A stretch of 64,000 bases of DNA from Sulfurospirillum multivorans DSM 12446 (GTDB taxonomy: Bacteria > Campylobacterota > Campylobacteria > Campylobacterales > Sulfurospirillaceae): positions 1,178,001-1,242,000 of the forward strand of contig NZ_CP007201.1 of assembly GCF_000568815.1 (NCBI RefSeq), in the 5' to 3' direction. A model generated the notes under the pieces. It had not been told where the DNA came from. It saw only the letters and a list, made by a program, of their open reading frames with translations, and ran no database searches. Below, piece after piece: positions 25,377-32,762 of the stretch. Each line of letters opens with the position of its first letter. Position 1 is the stretch's first letter. The position numbers and the translations under genes are program-made.

Positions 25377-26603
25377 ATGAGAAGTATCAACCTAGAATTC
25401 AAACAGAAGCAGAGTTTAAACCTCTCTTTGAAGCTTTGGCTCCCACTGTTACAACTACCTCTTCAAGAGTTAAGTACGCACCTAGAAACATTGTCGTACG
25501 AAAACCCTTTTTTAGAAGTAAAACGCCCTTTTGAGCAAAACCTAGGTTCAAGCCATGGGATCGTTGAAGAGTTGGTACTTGGAAGCGAATCGTTGCATGA
25601 AAAAATCATCGAACAAATCGTTCCACCTCTTTTTCCAACACCTATTTCTCAAAAAGTAGCGCATGAAATTCTCTGTGATATCAACGAAGAGGGCTATTTT
25701 GATGGCGATATTGAAGCCATTGCCGTGACCTGTGGTGTTTATACCGAGTATGTTGAGCGCATTCGCCAACGCTTCTCCAAGTTAGAGCCTTATGGTATCG
25801 GCTCACGTGAGAGCCACGAATCGTTTGTCTTTCAACTTGATGCGCTCAGCGATGACATCGACGATGAACTCTATAACCTAGTGCTTAAGATGATCGACCA
25901 GATGGCAAAGGTCGATAAATTCTCCAGACATGGACGTTTTGAAGAGGCCAAAGCGATCATCAAAAAATTTGCCAATCCTCCTGCAATTGAGTATCAAGCA
26001 ACACCAAAACAGATTATTCCCGATTTTTACGTCGAGGTGGATGATGACATCAGGCTGCGCATTAACAACGACTATTATCCTGACATTTTGATTACCGATC
26101 CTTTTTCAAGCAAGAGTGAAAACATCAAAGAGAAGCTCAAAGAGGCGCGCGACATCGTCAATCTTTTGGAACTTCGCAAAACAACGCTTTACAAAATTGT
26201 GCTTTTAGTCGTTGAGCGTCAACTCTCCTTTTTTGTGGGGGGCGAGCTAAAACCTCTGAATATGAGCACGCTTGCCGAAGAGCTCTCGTTTGCAGAATCG
26301 ACCATTTCACGGGCGATTTCAAACAAATACATTGAATCCAAGCAGGGTATTTTCCCACTTAAATCGTTTTTCACCAATGCTGTCGCGACCAAAGAGCTCT
26401 CTTCGTCTGAGATCAAGAATTTTATCAATCAACAGATCGAATACGAAGATAAAAGTGAACCACTGACAGATGATGATCTTTTAGAGCGCATCGAGAAGCG
26501 CTTTAACATCAAGATGGTTAGACGCACCATCACCAAATATCGCAAATTGATGAACGTTGCTTCATCCAAAGAGCGCAAAAAAATCTATAAGGTACAAGCA
26601 TGA
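25377..26603 (+). CDS. rpoN: RNA polymerase sigma-54 factor
   Basis: 408 residues, the size seen in Campylobacterota. The N-terminal Gln/Leu-rich activator region (FKQKQSLNLSLKLW, LPLQELSTHLE) is followed by the core-binding region, the helix-turn-helix (LAEELSFAESTISRAISNKY) and the RpoN box VRRTITKYRKLM near the C-terminus. It reads GG-N10-GC promoters such as the candidates at 7125, 7191, 19686 and 22439. Most epsilonproteobacteria need RpoN for flagella; its place between nif ferredoxins and nifQ suggests either a nif-dedicated second copy or the sole copy in a nif context. It overlaps nifQ by four bases (ATGA). Confidence 0.93.
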   Translation: MRSINLEFKQKQSLNLSLKLWLPLLQLPLQELSTHLETLSYENPFLEVKRPFEQNLGSSHGIVEELVLGSESLHEKIIEQIVPPLFPTPISQKVAHEILCDINEEGYFDGDIEAIAVTCGVYTEYVERIRQRFSKLEPYGIGSRESHESFVFQLDALSDDIDDELYNLVLKMIDQMAKVDKFSRHGRFEEAKAIIKKFANPPAIEYQATPKQIIPDFYVEVDDDIRLRINNDYYPDILITDPFSSKSENIKEKLKEARDIVNLLELRKTTLYKIVLLVVERQLSFFVGGELKPLNMSTLAEELSFAESTISRAISNKYIESKQGIFPLKSFFTNAVATKELSSSEIKNFINQQIEYEDKSEPLTDDDLLERIEKRFNIKMVRRTITKYRKLMNVASSKERKKIYKVQA

Positions 26604-26962
26604 CCACAGCCACAGAAGAGAGCCTAACAAGCCGCTACAGTCAACTAGAGATGACAAAGCTTGAACGCGAAGTGATGGTTTTTTTGCAAGGCTATGCCAA
26701 AAATCGCTACTCAAAATACGTCATCGCCCCACACATCGCAGCCATGTCACTGAAAATGAACCACCTCTACGAAGCGATGGGGTTTAAAAATCGCGTGCAG
26801 ATGGGCAAATACATGAAATGCCACTTCCCTGAACTAGCTGGGCTCAAACCTGTCGATAAATTGTGGAAGAAATTCATCTACGATTCCATCAACCGAGTCG
26901 CACCTGCATGCTTTACATGTAAAGATCAAAGCAACTGCTTTGCCTGTCAATTAGCAGGATAG
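26600..26962 (+). CDS. nifQ: NifQ, molybdenum donor for FeMo-cofactor
   Basis: 120 residues, shorter than typical NifQ (~170-200). The C-terminal half carries the family signature: MGFKNRVQMGKYMKCHFPEL, then LWKKFIYDSI and a four-Cys motif (Cys104, 107, 113, 116) that holds the Mo-Fe-S cluster. NifQ passes molybdenum to NifEN/NifH. The ATGA overlap with rpoN implies translational coupling. A palindrome copy at 26920 encodes part of the Cys motif (F-T-C-K). The assignment rests on the pattern and context. Confidence 0.8.
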   Translation: MTTATEESLTSRYSQLEMTKLEREVMVFLQGYAKNRYSKYVIAPHIAAMSLKMNHLYEAMGFKNRVQMGKYMKCHFPELAGLKPVDKLWKKFIYDSINRVAPACFTCKDQSNCFACQLAG

Positions 26963-26988
26963 ATCGCCTTTAAAAAAAGGGTAAAATA

Positions 26989-27501
26989 ATGATTCGTTTT
27001 GCCACTGAACCTGATTTGGAAGCCATTTTAGCCATTTACAACGATGCAATTTTAACGACAACCGCCGTTTACACCTACAAAGCAAAAGACCTGCAAGAGC
27101 GTAAAGAGTGGTTTTTAGCCAAGCACGAAAAGGGCTACCCGATTTGGGTATATGAAAAAGAGCATCGTGTGGCAGGTTTTGCAACCTACGGTTCCTTTCG
27201 AGAATGGCCTGCTTACAAATATACGGTTGAACATTCTATTTACGTTCATAAAGATTTTCGCAATTATGGCATTGGAACTTCATTACTTAAAACTCTCATT
27301 GAAGATGCAAACGAAAAAGGATACACCACCATCGTTGCAGGCATTGATGCTTCAAATGCCAACAGTATTCATCTGCACGAAAAACTAGGCTTTTCCTCCG
27401 CGGGCATTGTCAAAAAAGCAGGGTATAAATTTGGTCAATGGCTCGATTTGGCATTTTACCAATTGATGCTTGATGGCCTGAAAAATCCTACGGAAGCGTG
27501 A
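26989..27501 (+). CDS. GNAT N-acetyltransferase, phosphinothricin-acetyltransferase-like
   Basis: 170 residues. The GNAT acetyl-CoA motif is HKDFRNYGIGTSLLKTLIE, preceded by EHSIYVH; the C-terminal GYKFGQWLDLAFYQLML and the EWPAYKYTVEHSIYV block match the Pat/MnaT group, which acetylates phosphinothricin, methionine sulfone and similar amino-acid analogues. ATG 26989 follows AAAAAAGGGTAAAATA. It is separate from nifQ (26 bases) and ends before a palindrome-containing gap. Confidence 0.87.
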   Translation: MIRFATEPDLEAILAIYNDAILTTTAVYTYKAKDLQERKEWFLAKHEKGYPIWVYEKEHRVAGFATYGSFREWPAYKYTVEHSIYVHKDFRNYGIGTSLLKTLIEDANEKGYTTIVAGIDASNANSIHLHEKLGFSSAGIVKKAGYKFGQWLDLAFYQLMLDGLKNPTEA

Positions 27502-27538
27502 TTTTTGACTTTACATGTAAAGATAAAATGAACTATTT

Positions 27539-27578
27539 ACGTACGCTATTTGACTTATAACGTACGCCATTGTATAAT
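27539..27578 (+). promoter_or_regulatory. Consensus promoter with repeated operator of a toxin-antitoxin pair
   Basis: TTGACT (27550-27555) and TATAAT (27573-27578) are 17 bp apart. ACGTACGC occurs twice, at 27539-27546 and 27560-27567, 21 bp (two helical turns) apart, one copy on each side of the -35 element. That arrangement fits an autorepressing antitoxin. Confidence 0.7.
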
Positions 27579-27605
27579 GCTCTTACTTTAATGAAAGGAG
27601 CTAAG

Positions 27606-27833
27606 ATGGTCGTAACACCCTCAAAACTTCGTGAAAATTTGTACAATCTTTTAGACAGTGTCATCGAAAAAGGTGAGCTTCTTGAGATTTCGCGCAAAGG
27701 TAAATTGTTGCGCATTGTACCCGAACAGCGTCCTTCTCGCCTCGATAAAATTGTTGCAAAAAACATCACCACCACAAGCGATGATGAACTCATCAACACA
27801 CCATGGGAGAGCGAATGGAAGCCCTTTATTTAG
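27606..27833 (+). CDS. Phd/YefM-type antitoxin
   Basis: 75 residues. The N-terminal VTPSKLRENLYNLLDSVIEKGELLEISRKG pattern (in part) fits Phd/YefM antitoxins: a small DNA-binding fold that dimerises, then a flexible C-terminal toxin-neutralising tail (DDELINTPWESEW). ATG 27606 follows GGAG at 27597-27600. It overlaps the PIN toxin gene by 19 bp. It should repress its own promoter through the ACGTACGC repeats. Confidence 0.82.
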   Translation: MVVTPSKLRENLYNLLDSVIEKGELLEISRKGKLLRIVPEQRPSRLDKIVAKNITTTSDDELINTPWESEWKPFI

Positions 27834-28198
27834 ACACGCACATTGTCGTATGGCTTAGGCAAAAGGAGCTTCAAAAATTCTCACCCAAAGCACTTGAAGC
27901 CATCGAGCAAGCAGGGCAACTTTTCATCTCTCCTATGGTCGAACTTGAACTAAAATTTTTATATGAAATTGGACGAATTTCAGAGACTTCCTATAATATT
28001 TTAGGAGATTTAGGCGCTATGATAGGACTTAAAATAGACGATCATAGTTTTAGCGAAGTCATCCAAAAAGCAATGCTCATCGACTGGACACGTGACCCGT
28101 TTGATCGCATTATCGTCGCACATGCCATGAGTCAGGAACGTAAACTTTTAACGAAAGACGAGAAGATTTTGAACTATTTTCACGATGCGGTTTGGTAG
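27815..28198 (+). CDS. PIN-domain toxin (VapC-like)
   Basis: 127 residues. The acidic residues expected for a PIN ribonuclease are visible: Asp7 in LYLDTHIVVW, Glu in MVELELKFL, and Asp in DWTRDPFDRIIVAHA. These toxins cleave tRNA or rRNA. ATG 27815 follows GGGAG at 27805-27809 and overlaps the antitoxin, as in Phd-VapC pairs. A start at 27803 (MGERMEAL) is possible but has weaker signals. Confidence 0.86.
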   Translation: MEALYLDTHIVVWLRQKELQKFSPKALEAIEQAGQLFISPMVELELKFLYEIGRISETSYNILGDLGAMIGLKIDDHSFSEVIQKAMLIDWTRDPFDRIIVAHAMSQERKLLTKDEKILNYFHDAVW

Positions 28199-28201
28199 GA
28201 A

Positions 28202-28220
28202 TACCTTTACATGTAAAGGT
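28202..28220. repeat. ACCTTTACATGTAAAGGT palindrome
   Basis: A perfect 18-bp palindrome with the recurrent TTTACATGTAAA core, just after the PIN toxin stop codon. Confidence 0.75.
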
Positions 28221-28297
28221 GCAGTAAAAAACCGAAAAAGTGTCTATAATCTATATTATTTGCGTGATAACAAGATTACGATTGTGGAGGAAATATA

Positions 28298-29494
28298 GTG
28301 GAAAAAAATGTTTCTTTTCAAATAGAAAGTACGCAATTTAATGGAAAAATAATATATAGTAATGCAGATAATTGCAATATCAAATGTACACTTGTAAAAC
28401 CAGATAGTTCCGTTCTCCAAAAGCTATTTGAGAATGGCAGTATTTTTGAGTTTAGTGGAATAGTGGAGGAGATAGGAGAATTTACAGCTTTAAATTGTGA
28501 TGTTAGAGATGGAATACATCCCTTCGCATATCTTATTATAGAAAATACAAGAGAATTAAATTATAAAATTGACATCGGTAAACTGTATTTAAATGCGTCT
28601 CATGTCAATGATGAAATGAAGGTCAAAAAAGTCGATGTTAGATTTTCATCTGTTGATGAATGGATACATAATGATGAGAGAAAAAAGACTTTTATTAAGC
28701 AAAACGATTGTTCTATTACTCTTGCAAATAGCTTTATTTCAATAGAACCATCATCTCCTATCACATTGCAGCAGTTGGATGAAATACTTTTTGATTTACA
28801 GGTATTTTTTGAAGTTCTTATTTTAAACAATAGCGTCAAAACCATCGAAAAATATATTTATACCATTGATGATACTAAAATTGAAGAAGTGATGCGTTAC
28901 AAGCAAGAACCGAAAGCTAATGAAGAATTTTTATTTAGATATGACACAAATAATATTGAAAGTGTTTTAAACCATTGGTTTGAAGCAAAAAATGTGTATG
29001 GAAAAATATTTAGCTATTTATCTGGCATTTTAAATGAGAGCTCAGCAGAATATTTAGACTTGAAATTTTTAATGTTGGCTCAGTGGATTGAGGCATATAG
29101 TAGAGAATTTCTAAATAATAAAGTCCAATCAAGCATAAATGAGTGTGTAGAAAATAGTGAGGCTAATACATATAGAAAAAATTTAAAACAATTATTTCAA
29201 ACTAAAAATATTGATGAAATTATTTTTGGTAATAGCTCTAGTCAAAAAAGAAACAAGCTAATTGACCAAATTATATGTTACAGAGATCATTTAGTTCATC
29301 TAAATGTAAAAGATGATTTAAATAGAACACAGATGGGCAATCTCTATGAGATTTTAAAAGACTTGATCTATATTTTTTTAATTAAAGAATTAGATGTAGC
29401 AATAGATGATAGGCGTATTAATGAAATAAGAAGAAAATATATGAGGTATCAAACTTTCTCAGAATCTATAGTAAAGTGTAGAAATAAACAGTAA
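28298..29494 (+). CDS. ApeA-like HEPN-domain protein (putative abortive-infection defence)
   Basis: 398 residues, AT-rich compared with its flanks. The N-terminal half is beta-rich and resembles the ApeA N-terminal domain; the C-terminal half is helical and holds the HEPN RNase motif R-X4-H as RDHLVH (Arg329, His334). HEPN RNases of this group act in phage defence by tRNA or RNA cleavage. GTG start follows GGAGG at 28287. It stands alone between two toxin-antitoxin pairs and has a strong A/T codon bias, which suggests transfer. The family assignment is by pattern and could be confirmed with profile searches. Confidence 0.65.
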   Translation: MEKNVSFQIESTQFNGKIIYSNADNCNIKCTLVKPDSSVLQKLFENGSIFEFSGIVEEIGEFTALNCDVRDGIHPFAYLIIENTRELNYKIDIGKLYLNASHVNDEMKVKKVDVRFSSVDEWIHNDERKKTFIKQNDCSITLANSFISIEPSSPITLQQLDEILFDLQVFFEVLILNNSVKTIEKYIYTIDDTKIEEVMRYKQEPKANEEFLFRYDTNNIESVLNHWFEAKNVYGKIFSYLSGILNESSAEYLDLKFLMLAQWIEAYSREFLNNKVQSSINECVENSEANTYRKNLKQLFQTKNIDEIIFGNSSSQKRNKLIDQIICYRDHLVHLNVKDDLNRTQMGNLYEILKDLIYIFLIKELDVAIDDRRINEIRRKYMRYQTFSESIVKCRNKQ

Positions 29495-29562
29495 AAAGGG
29501 ATTAAACTTTTATTTCAAAACTCTAACAATCTTTACATGTAAAAAATTCTTCCAAAAAAACA

Positions 29563-29604
29563 TTGAAATTATATGGTAAATTAACTATAATATTAACATG
29601 TTAA
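29563..29604 (+). promoter_or_regulatory. Promoter and palindromic operator of the second toxin-antitoxin pair
   Basis: TTGAAA (29563-29568) and TATAAT (29586-29591) have a 17-bp spacer. The perfect palindrome TTAACATGTTAA (29593-29604) covers the expected transcription start, as in autoregulated toxin-antitoxin operons. Confidence 0.65.
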
Positions 29605-29621
29605 TTAACAAAGGATTTTAG

Positions 29622-29933
29622 ATGACAGTTAAGTATGCTCCTGATGAGCTTTTGTCTATTACGGACTTTACTAAAAAGATTGCAGGTGTTTTAAAGGGTA
29701 TCAAAGACCAATCTATGGATAAAATTGGGATTTTGAAAAACAACAAACTTGAAGCGGTTGTGATCTCCACCGATGAATATGAGAGACTCAAATCACTTGA
29801 AGAGCTTTTTGAAACACTTGAACACAAAGAAATCTACGATGTCATTCAATCACGCCAAAATACACCACTATCGTCTTATGTGTCATTTGAAGATATGGCT
29901 CGTAAATTTAACATCGATACCAAAAAACTTTAA
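29622..29933 (+). CDS. Phd/RelB-like antitoxin
   Basis: 103 residues. A prevent-host-death-like core (SITDFTKKIAGVLKGI, KIGILKNNKLEAVVISTDEYERLKSLEEL) is followed by a long acidic/polar tail (residues ~65-103) that should wrap the toxin. ATG 29622 follows AAGG. The toxin gene begins 3 bases after its stop. Autoregulation by the TTAACATGTTAA operator is likely. Confidence 0.8.
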   Translation: MTVKYAPDELLSITDFTKKIAGVLKGIKDQSMDKIGILKNNKLEAVVISTDEYERLKSLEELFETLEHKEIYDVIQSRQNTPLSSYVSFEDMARKFNIDTKKL

Positions 29934-29936
29934 CGC

Positions 29937-30236
29937 ATGTATGCCATTAACAACCATCCTTTGGTAGAGGAAGATTTAAAAGCACTTGACCACTCATTTG
30001 TATTGCTTGTCTTTAAAAAACTCAAGCAACTTCAAAATGCTCCACAACAAGGAGAGCTTTTAGGCAATAAGCACAACATGGATTTAAGTGGTTACCGCAA
30101 AGTTTATGTTGCTAAGAAAAAAGTGCGTATTGTTTATCGAATTATCAATGATGAATTGGTTATTTATGTTGTTGCAATTGGAAAAAGAGAAGACATGGAA
30201 GTCTATCAAGAAGCAACACAGAGGCTAAAATCGTAA
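29937..30236 (+). CDS. RelE/ParE-family toxin
   Basis: 99 residues of the RelE/ParE fold: NHPLVEEDLKALDHSF at the start, DLSGYRKVYVAKKKVRIVYRI in the middle and the conserved VVAIGKREDMEVY at the end. Such toxins cleave mRNA on the ribosome or block gyrase. It starts 3 bases after the antitoxin stop and both are AT-rich. The exact subgroup cannot be set. Confidence 0.85.
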   Translation: MYAINNHPLVEEDLKALDHSFVLLVFKKLKQLQNAPQQGELLGNKHNMDLSGYRKVYVAKKKVRIVYRIINDELVIYVVAIGKREDMEVYQEATQRLKS

Positions 30237-30352
30237 CGAGAAGAATTAAAGGGTAGGCTACTTCAATCTTCACGTAGATATTTCAAATTGATATATTTTA
30301 AAACCTTCCTCTGAAAAATTGTTAAAATGTTCAAAAATCCTAAGGTAAATAC

Positions 30353-31204
30353 ATGAAACAAGAACTCATAGTAGATTTACAAAGTCGATTTAATGCGATA
30401 TCTCACAATACCAATGATGAAAATGTTGAGTTTTGGTATGCAAGAGATTTGCAAACAATATTAGGCTATGACAAATGGGAAAATTTTTTTAAAGTCATTG
30501 AAAAAGCTAAAATCTCTTGCGAAAATTCTCAAATAGAGGTTACTGACCATTTTCTTGATGTCAGGAAAATGGTAGAAATAGGCTCAAATGCTCAAAGAGA
30601 AATAGCAGATGTTGTTTTAACGAGATATGCATGTTATCTTATAGCTCAAAATGGTGATAGTTCAAAAGAACAGATAGCGTTTGCTCAAACCTATTTTGCC
30701 TTGCAAACACGAAAACAAGAGTTGATAGAACAACGTATAGAATTGGAAGATAGGCTAAAAGCAAGAAACAAACTCAAAAACAGTGAAACAGAACTCTCCA
30801 AAAACATCTATGAACGAGGCGTTGACGATAAGGGGTTTGGTCGCATTCGTTCACAAGGTGATGGTGCTTTATTTGGAGGGTATAATACCAAAGATATGAA
30901 AGACAAACTTGGCATTTCAAGTGGTAGAGTTTTGGCTGATTTTTTACCCACCGTAACCATCACAGCAAAAAACCTTGCTACTGAGATAACCAACCATAAT
31001 GTCAAACAAAACAATCTTTATGGCGAAAATTCTATAACCCATGAGCATGTAACGAATAACAAAAATGTCAGAAAACTATTGGTAGAGAGTGGTATCAAAC
31101 CTGAAGAACTTCCCCCATCTCAAGACTTGCAAAAGCTTGAGAGAAAAGTAAAATCGGATGAAAAAAAACTTATAAAAAGCAGTGCTTTGCCTAAAAAAGT
31201 TTAA
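30353..31204 (+). CDS. dinD: DinD-like protein with BRO-N-type domain
   Basis: 283 residues, the length of DinD. The N-terminal part (VEFWYARDLQTILGYDKWENF, EIADVVLTRYACYLIAQNGD) is the BRO/KilA-like domain seen in DinD; YERGVDDKGFGRIRSQGD and GISSGRVLADFLPTVTITAKNLATE are DinD hallmarks. E. coli DinD is SOS-induced and inhibits RecA. No LexA box was seen upstream. It closes the accessory island, so a phage- or plasmid-derived role is possible. Confidence 0.85.
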   Translation: MKQELIVDLQSRFNAISHNTNDENVEFWYARDLQTILGYDKWENFFKVIEKAKISCENSQIEVTDHFLDVRKMVEIGSNAQREIADVVLTRYACYLIAQNGDSSKEQIAFAQTYFALQTRKQELIEQRIELEDRLKARNKLKNSETELSKNIYERGVDDKGFGRIRSQGDGALFGGYNTKDMKDKLGISSGRVLADFLPTVTITAKNLATEITNHNVKQNNLYGENSITHEHVTNNKNVRKLLVESGIKPEELPPSQDLQKLERKVKSDEKKLIKSSALPKKV

Positions 31205-31219
31205 AAAAGGACGAGGCTA

Positions 31220-31630
31220 TTACTCTTCTGGTCCTATCGTCATAAAAGGGTTGTGAGCGATTTCCCACAAATGACCGTCGGGGTCTTTAAAGTAGCCACT
31301 GTACCCTCCCCAAAAAACTTTTTGAGGTTTCTGGGTAGGTGTTGCACCTGCTTTGATGGCTTCTTTAAAGAGGGCATCCACTTCCGCTTCACTGCCGAGC
31401 GTATGCGCTAATGTAAATCCTTTAAAGGTACTTTCATCAAACGTGACATTGGCATCTTCTGCGAGTGCTTTTTTCTCATAGAGCGCAAGCCACGTTCCTT
31501 TGAGCGTAAAGAAAGCAATGTTCTCTTCATAAGGCTCTCGCCTAGGAAATCCCAGCCCTTTTTGGTAAAACGCAATAGACTTTGCCATATCACTGACACC
31601 TAAGGTAATCATACTCATGTAGGGTTTCAT
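31220..31630 (-). CDS. VOC-family protein (glyoxalase/bleomycin-resistance fold)
   Basis: 136 residues with the paired beta-alpha-beta-beta-beta VOC fold: MITLGVSDMAKSIAFYQKGLG at the N-terminus and FKDPDGHLWEIAHNP, containing the metal-binding Glu, at the C-terminus. VOC proteins bind a metal and act on varied substrates; the substrate here is unknown. AGGAAAACA precedes the ATG. Flanked by palindrome-containing gaps on the right. Confidence 0.85.
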   Translation of the reverse strand: MKPYMSMITLGVSDMAKSIAFYQKGLGFPRREPYEENIAFFTLKGTWLALYEKKALAEDANVTFDESTFKGFTLAHTLGSEAEVDALFKEAIKAGATPTQKPQKVFWGGYSGYFKDPDGHLWEIAHNPFMTIGPEE

Positions 31631-31633
31631 TGT

Positions 31634-31716
31634 TTTCCTTTTTACATGTAAAACTCACCAACGAATTTGATTATCCGTTGGCGGGGTAATTCATCACTTT
31701 GTACCTTACATGTAAA
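31634..31716. repeat. Cluster of hairpins with two TTTACATGTAAA-type copies
   Basis: Contains TTTTACATGTAAAA (near 31640), CCAACG/CGTTGG around an 11-base loop, and CTTTGT/ACAAAG flanking a second palindrome (near 31704). Lies between two leftward genes and may end transcription of the lipoprotein gene. Confidence 0.5.
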
Positions 31717-31735
31717 GCACAAAGTTAATGTCTAA

Positions 31736-32731
31736 TTATTGATTTCTAATGTCAAACATCTCACTTTTAGGTGCGCCGAAAAGTTTGAGATACGCTTCCT
31801 CGCTTAACACGTTTTGATACTCTTTCAATTCTTCATTGAAAAGTTGATTTAACGCGTCAAAATCAAGCTGTGCTGATGGTGATTTTAAAGCTGCTTTATC
31901 GCTGCTCGCTCTTTTGATTCTATACTTTTGATCAATTTTAAAAAGAGTGGCTTTTTGCTCTTGTGAAATATCGCCAAGCTTCTCTTTGATATTAAGCTCA
32001 AACAGTTTTTTGAGGTAATCATCTTCTGCGGATGAGACCATACCGTTTTCGTTTGATTGTTGCGTATAGTTATGATAGAGCTCAATTCTTGGGTCAATGG
32101 GTTTTAGAGGACTTTTGAGATTGATCGCATTATTTGCACTCCAAGGCATCTTCTCTTGCACGTTGGTTAAACATTGAGACCACGCGTATCTCTTTTTTCC
32201 CTCTTCACACCTCGATGGACTGAGGCTATACCAACACGCACTGTTTGTATCGAGTCCATAGGTGCCATAAACTTTTTCGATGAGCGCATAAAAAGGAACG
32301 TTGTGTACGGTTTTTCCTGTGTAGTAGAGCCCTCGATTGGTTGCATTCCAGCAGACACCAACGATGGCATAATAGTGCTCATACGGCCAGATGCAAGGCG
32401 CTTCCGTCATAATGTAATTAAGCGTCGATAGATCGATACACGCTCCATCTTTATCGCACTTGGTAGTCGTATCGGCTAAAACATCTCCACCACTATCGCC
32501 GCCTAAGGCTTTCCATGCGTAGCGTGTTCCATTGTCATCGAAGGCTTCAGGGTAGGTATGGTGAGCGATTTTCTGCATCCATTTACCCCCTAAAGCGTAA
32601 TAGCGCACATCCATCTGGTCACCCATTTGATGCTGGTTTTCTGCACTCTCTTTGCTACTTGGATTTTTGAGCGAACAAGCACTCAGTATAAAACCAACCA
32701 AAACAATACTCATCATACGATAGGCTCTCAT
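31736..32731 (-). CDS. Putative lipoprotein of unknown function
   Basis: 331 residues. A lipoprotein signal with lipobox LSAC (Cys near residue 19) indicates membrane anchoring. The mature part is rich in Cys and Trp (CIWPYEHYYAIVGVCWNATNRG, ACWYSLSPSRCEEGKK), suggesting disulphides and a folded periplasmic domain, followed by a helical C-terminal third. ATG at 32729-32731 has AAGGAGG upstream. I do not recognise the family. It lies near the DUF711 gene on the same strand, 31 bases downstream, so co-transcription is possible. Confidence 0.72.
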   Translation of the reverse strand: MRAYRMMSIVLVGFILSACSLKNPSSKESAENQHQMGDQMDVRYYALGGKWMQKIAHHTYPEAFDDNGTRYAWKALGGDSGGDVLADTTTKCDKDGACIDLSTLNYIMTEAPCIWPYEHYYAIVGVCWNATNRGLYYTGKTVHNVPFYALIEKVYGTYGLDTNSACWYSLSPSRCEEGKKRYAWSQCLTNVQEKMPWSANNAINLKSPLKPIDPRIELYHNYTQQSNENGMVSSAEDDYLKKLFELNIKEKLGDISQEQKATLFKIDQKYRIKRASSDKAALKSPSAQLDFDALNQLFNEELKEYQNVLSEEAYLKLFGAPKSEMFDIRNQ

Positions 32732-32762
32732 CAAATACCTCCTTTTGGAATGAACGGCTTAT

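Noticed and set aside
30237-30352. LexA (SOS) box before the DinD-like gene
   Set aside because: No CTGT-N8-ACAG-like or other convincing operator was found, and LexA is commonly absent in this phylum.
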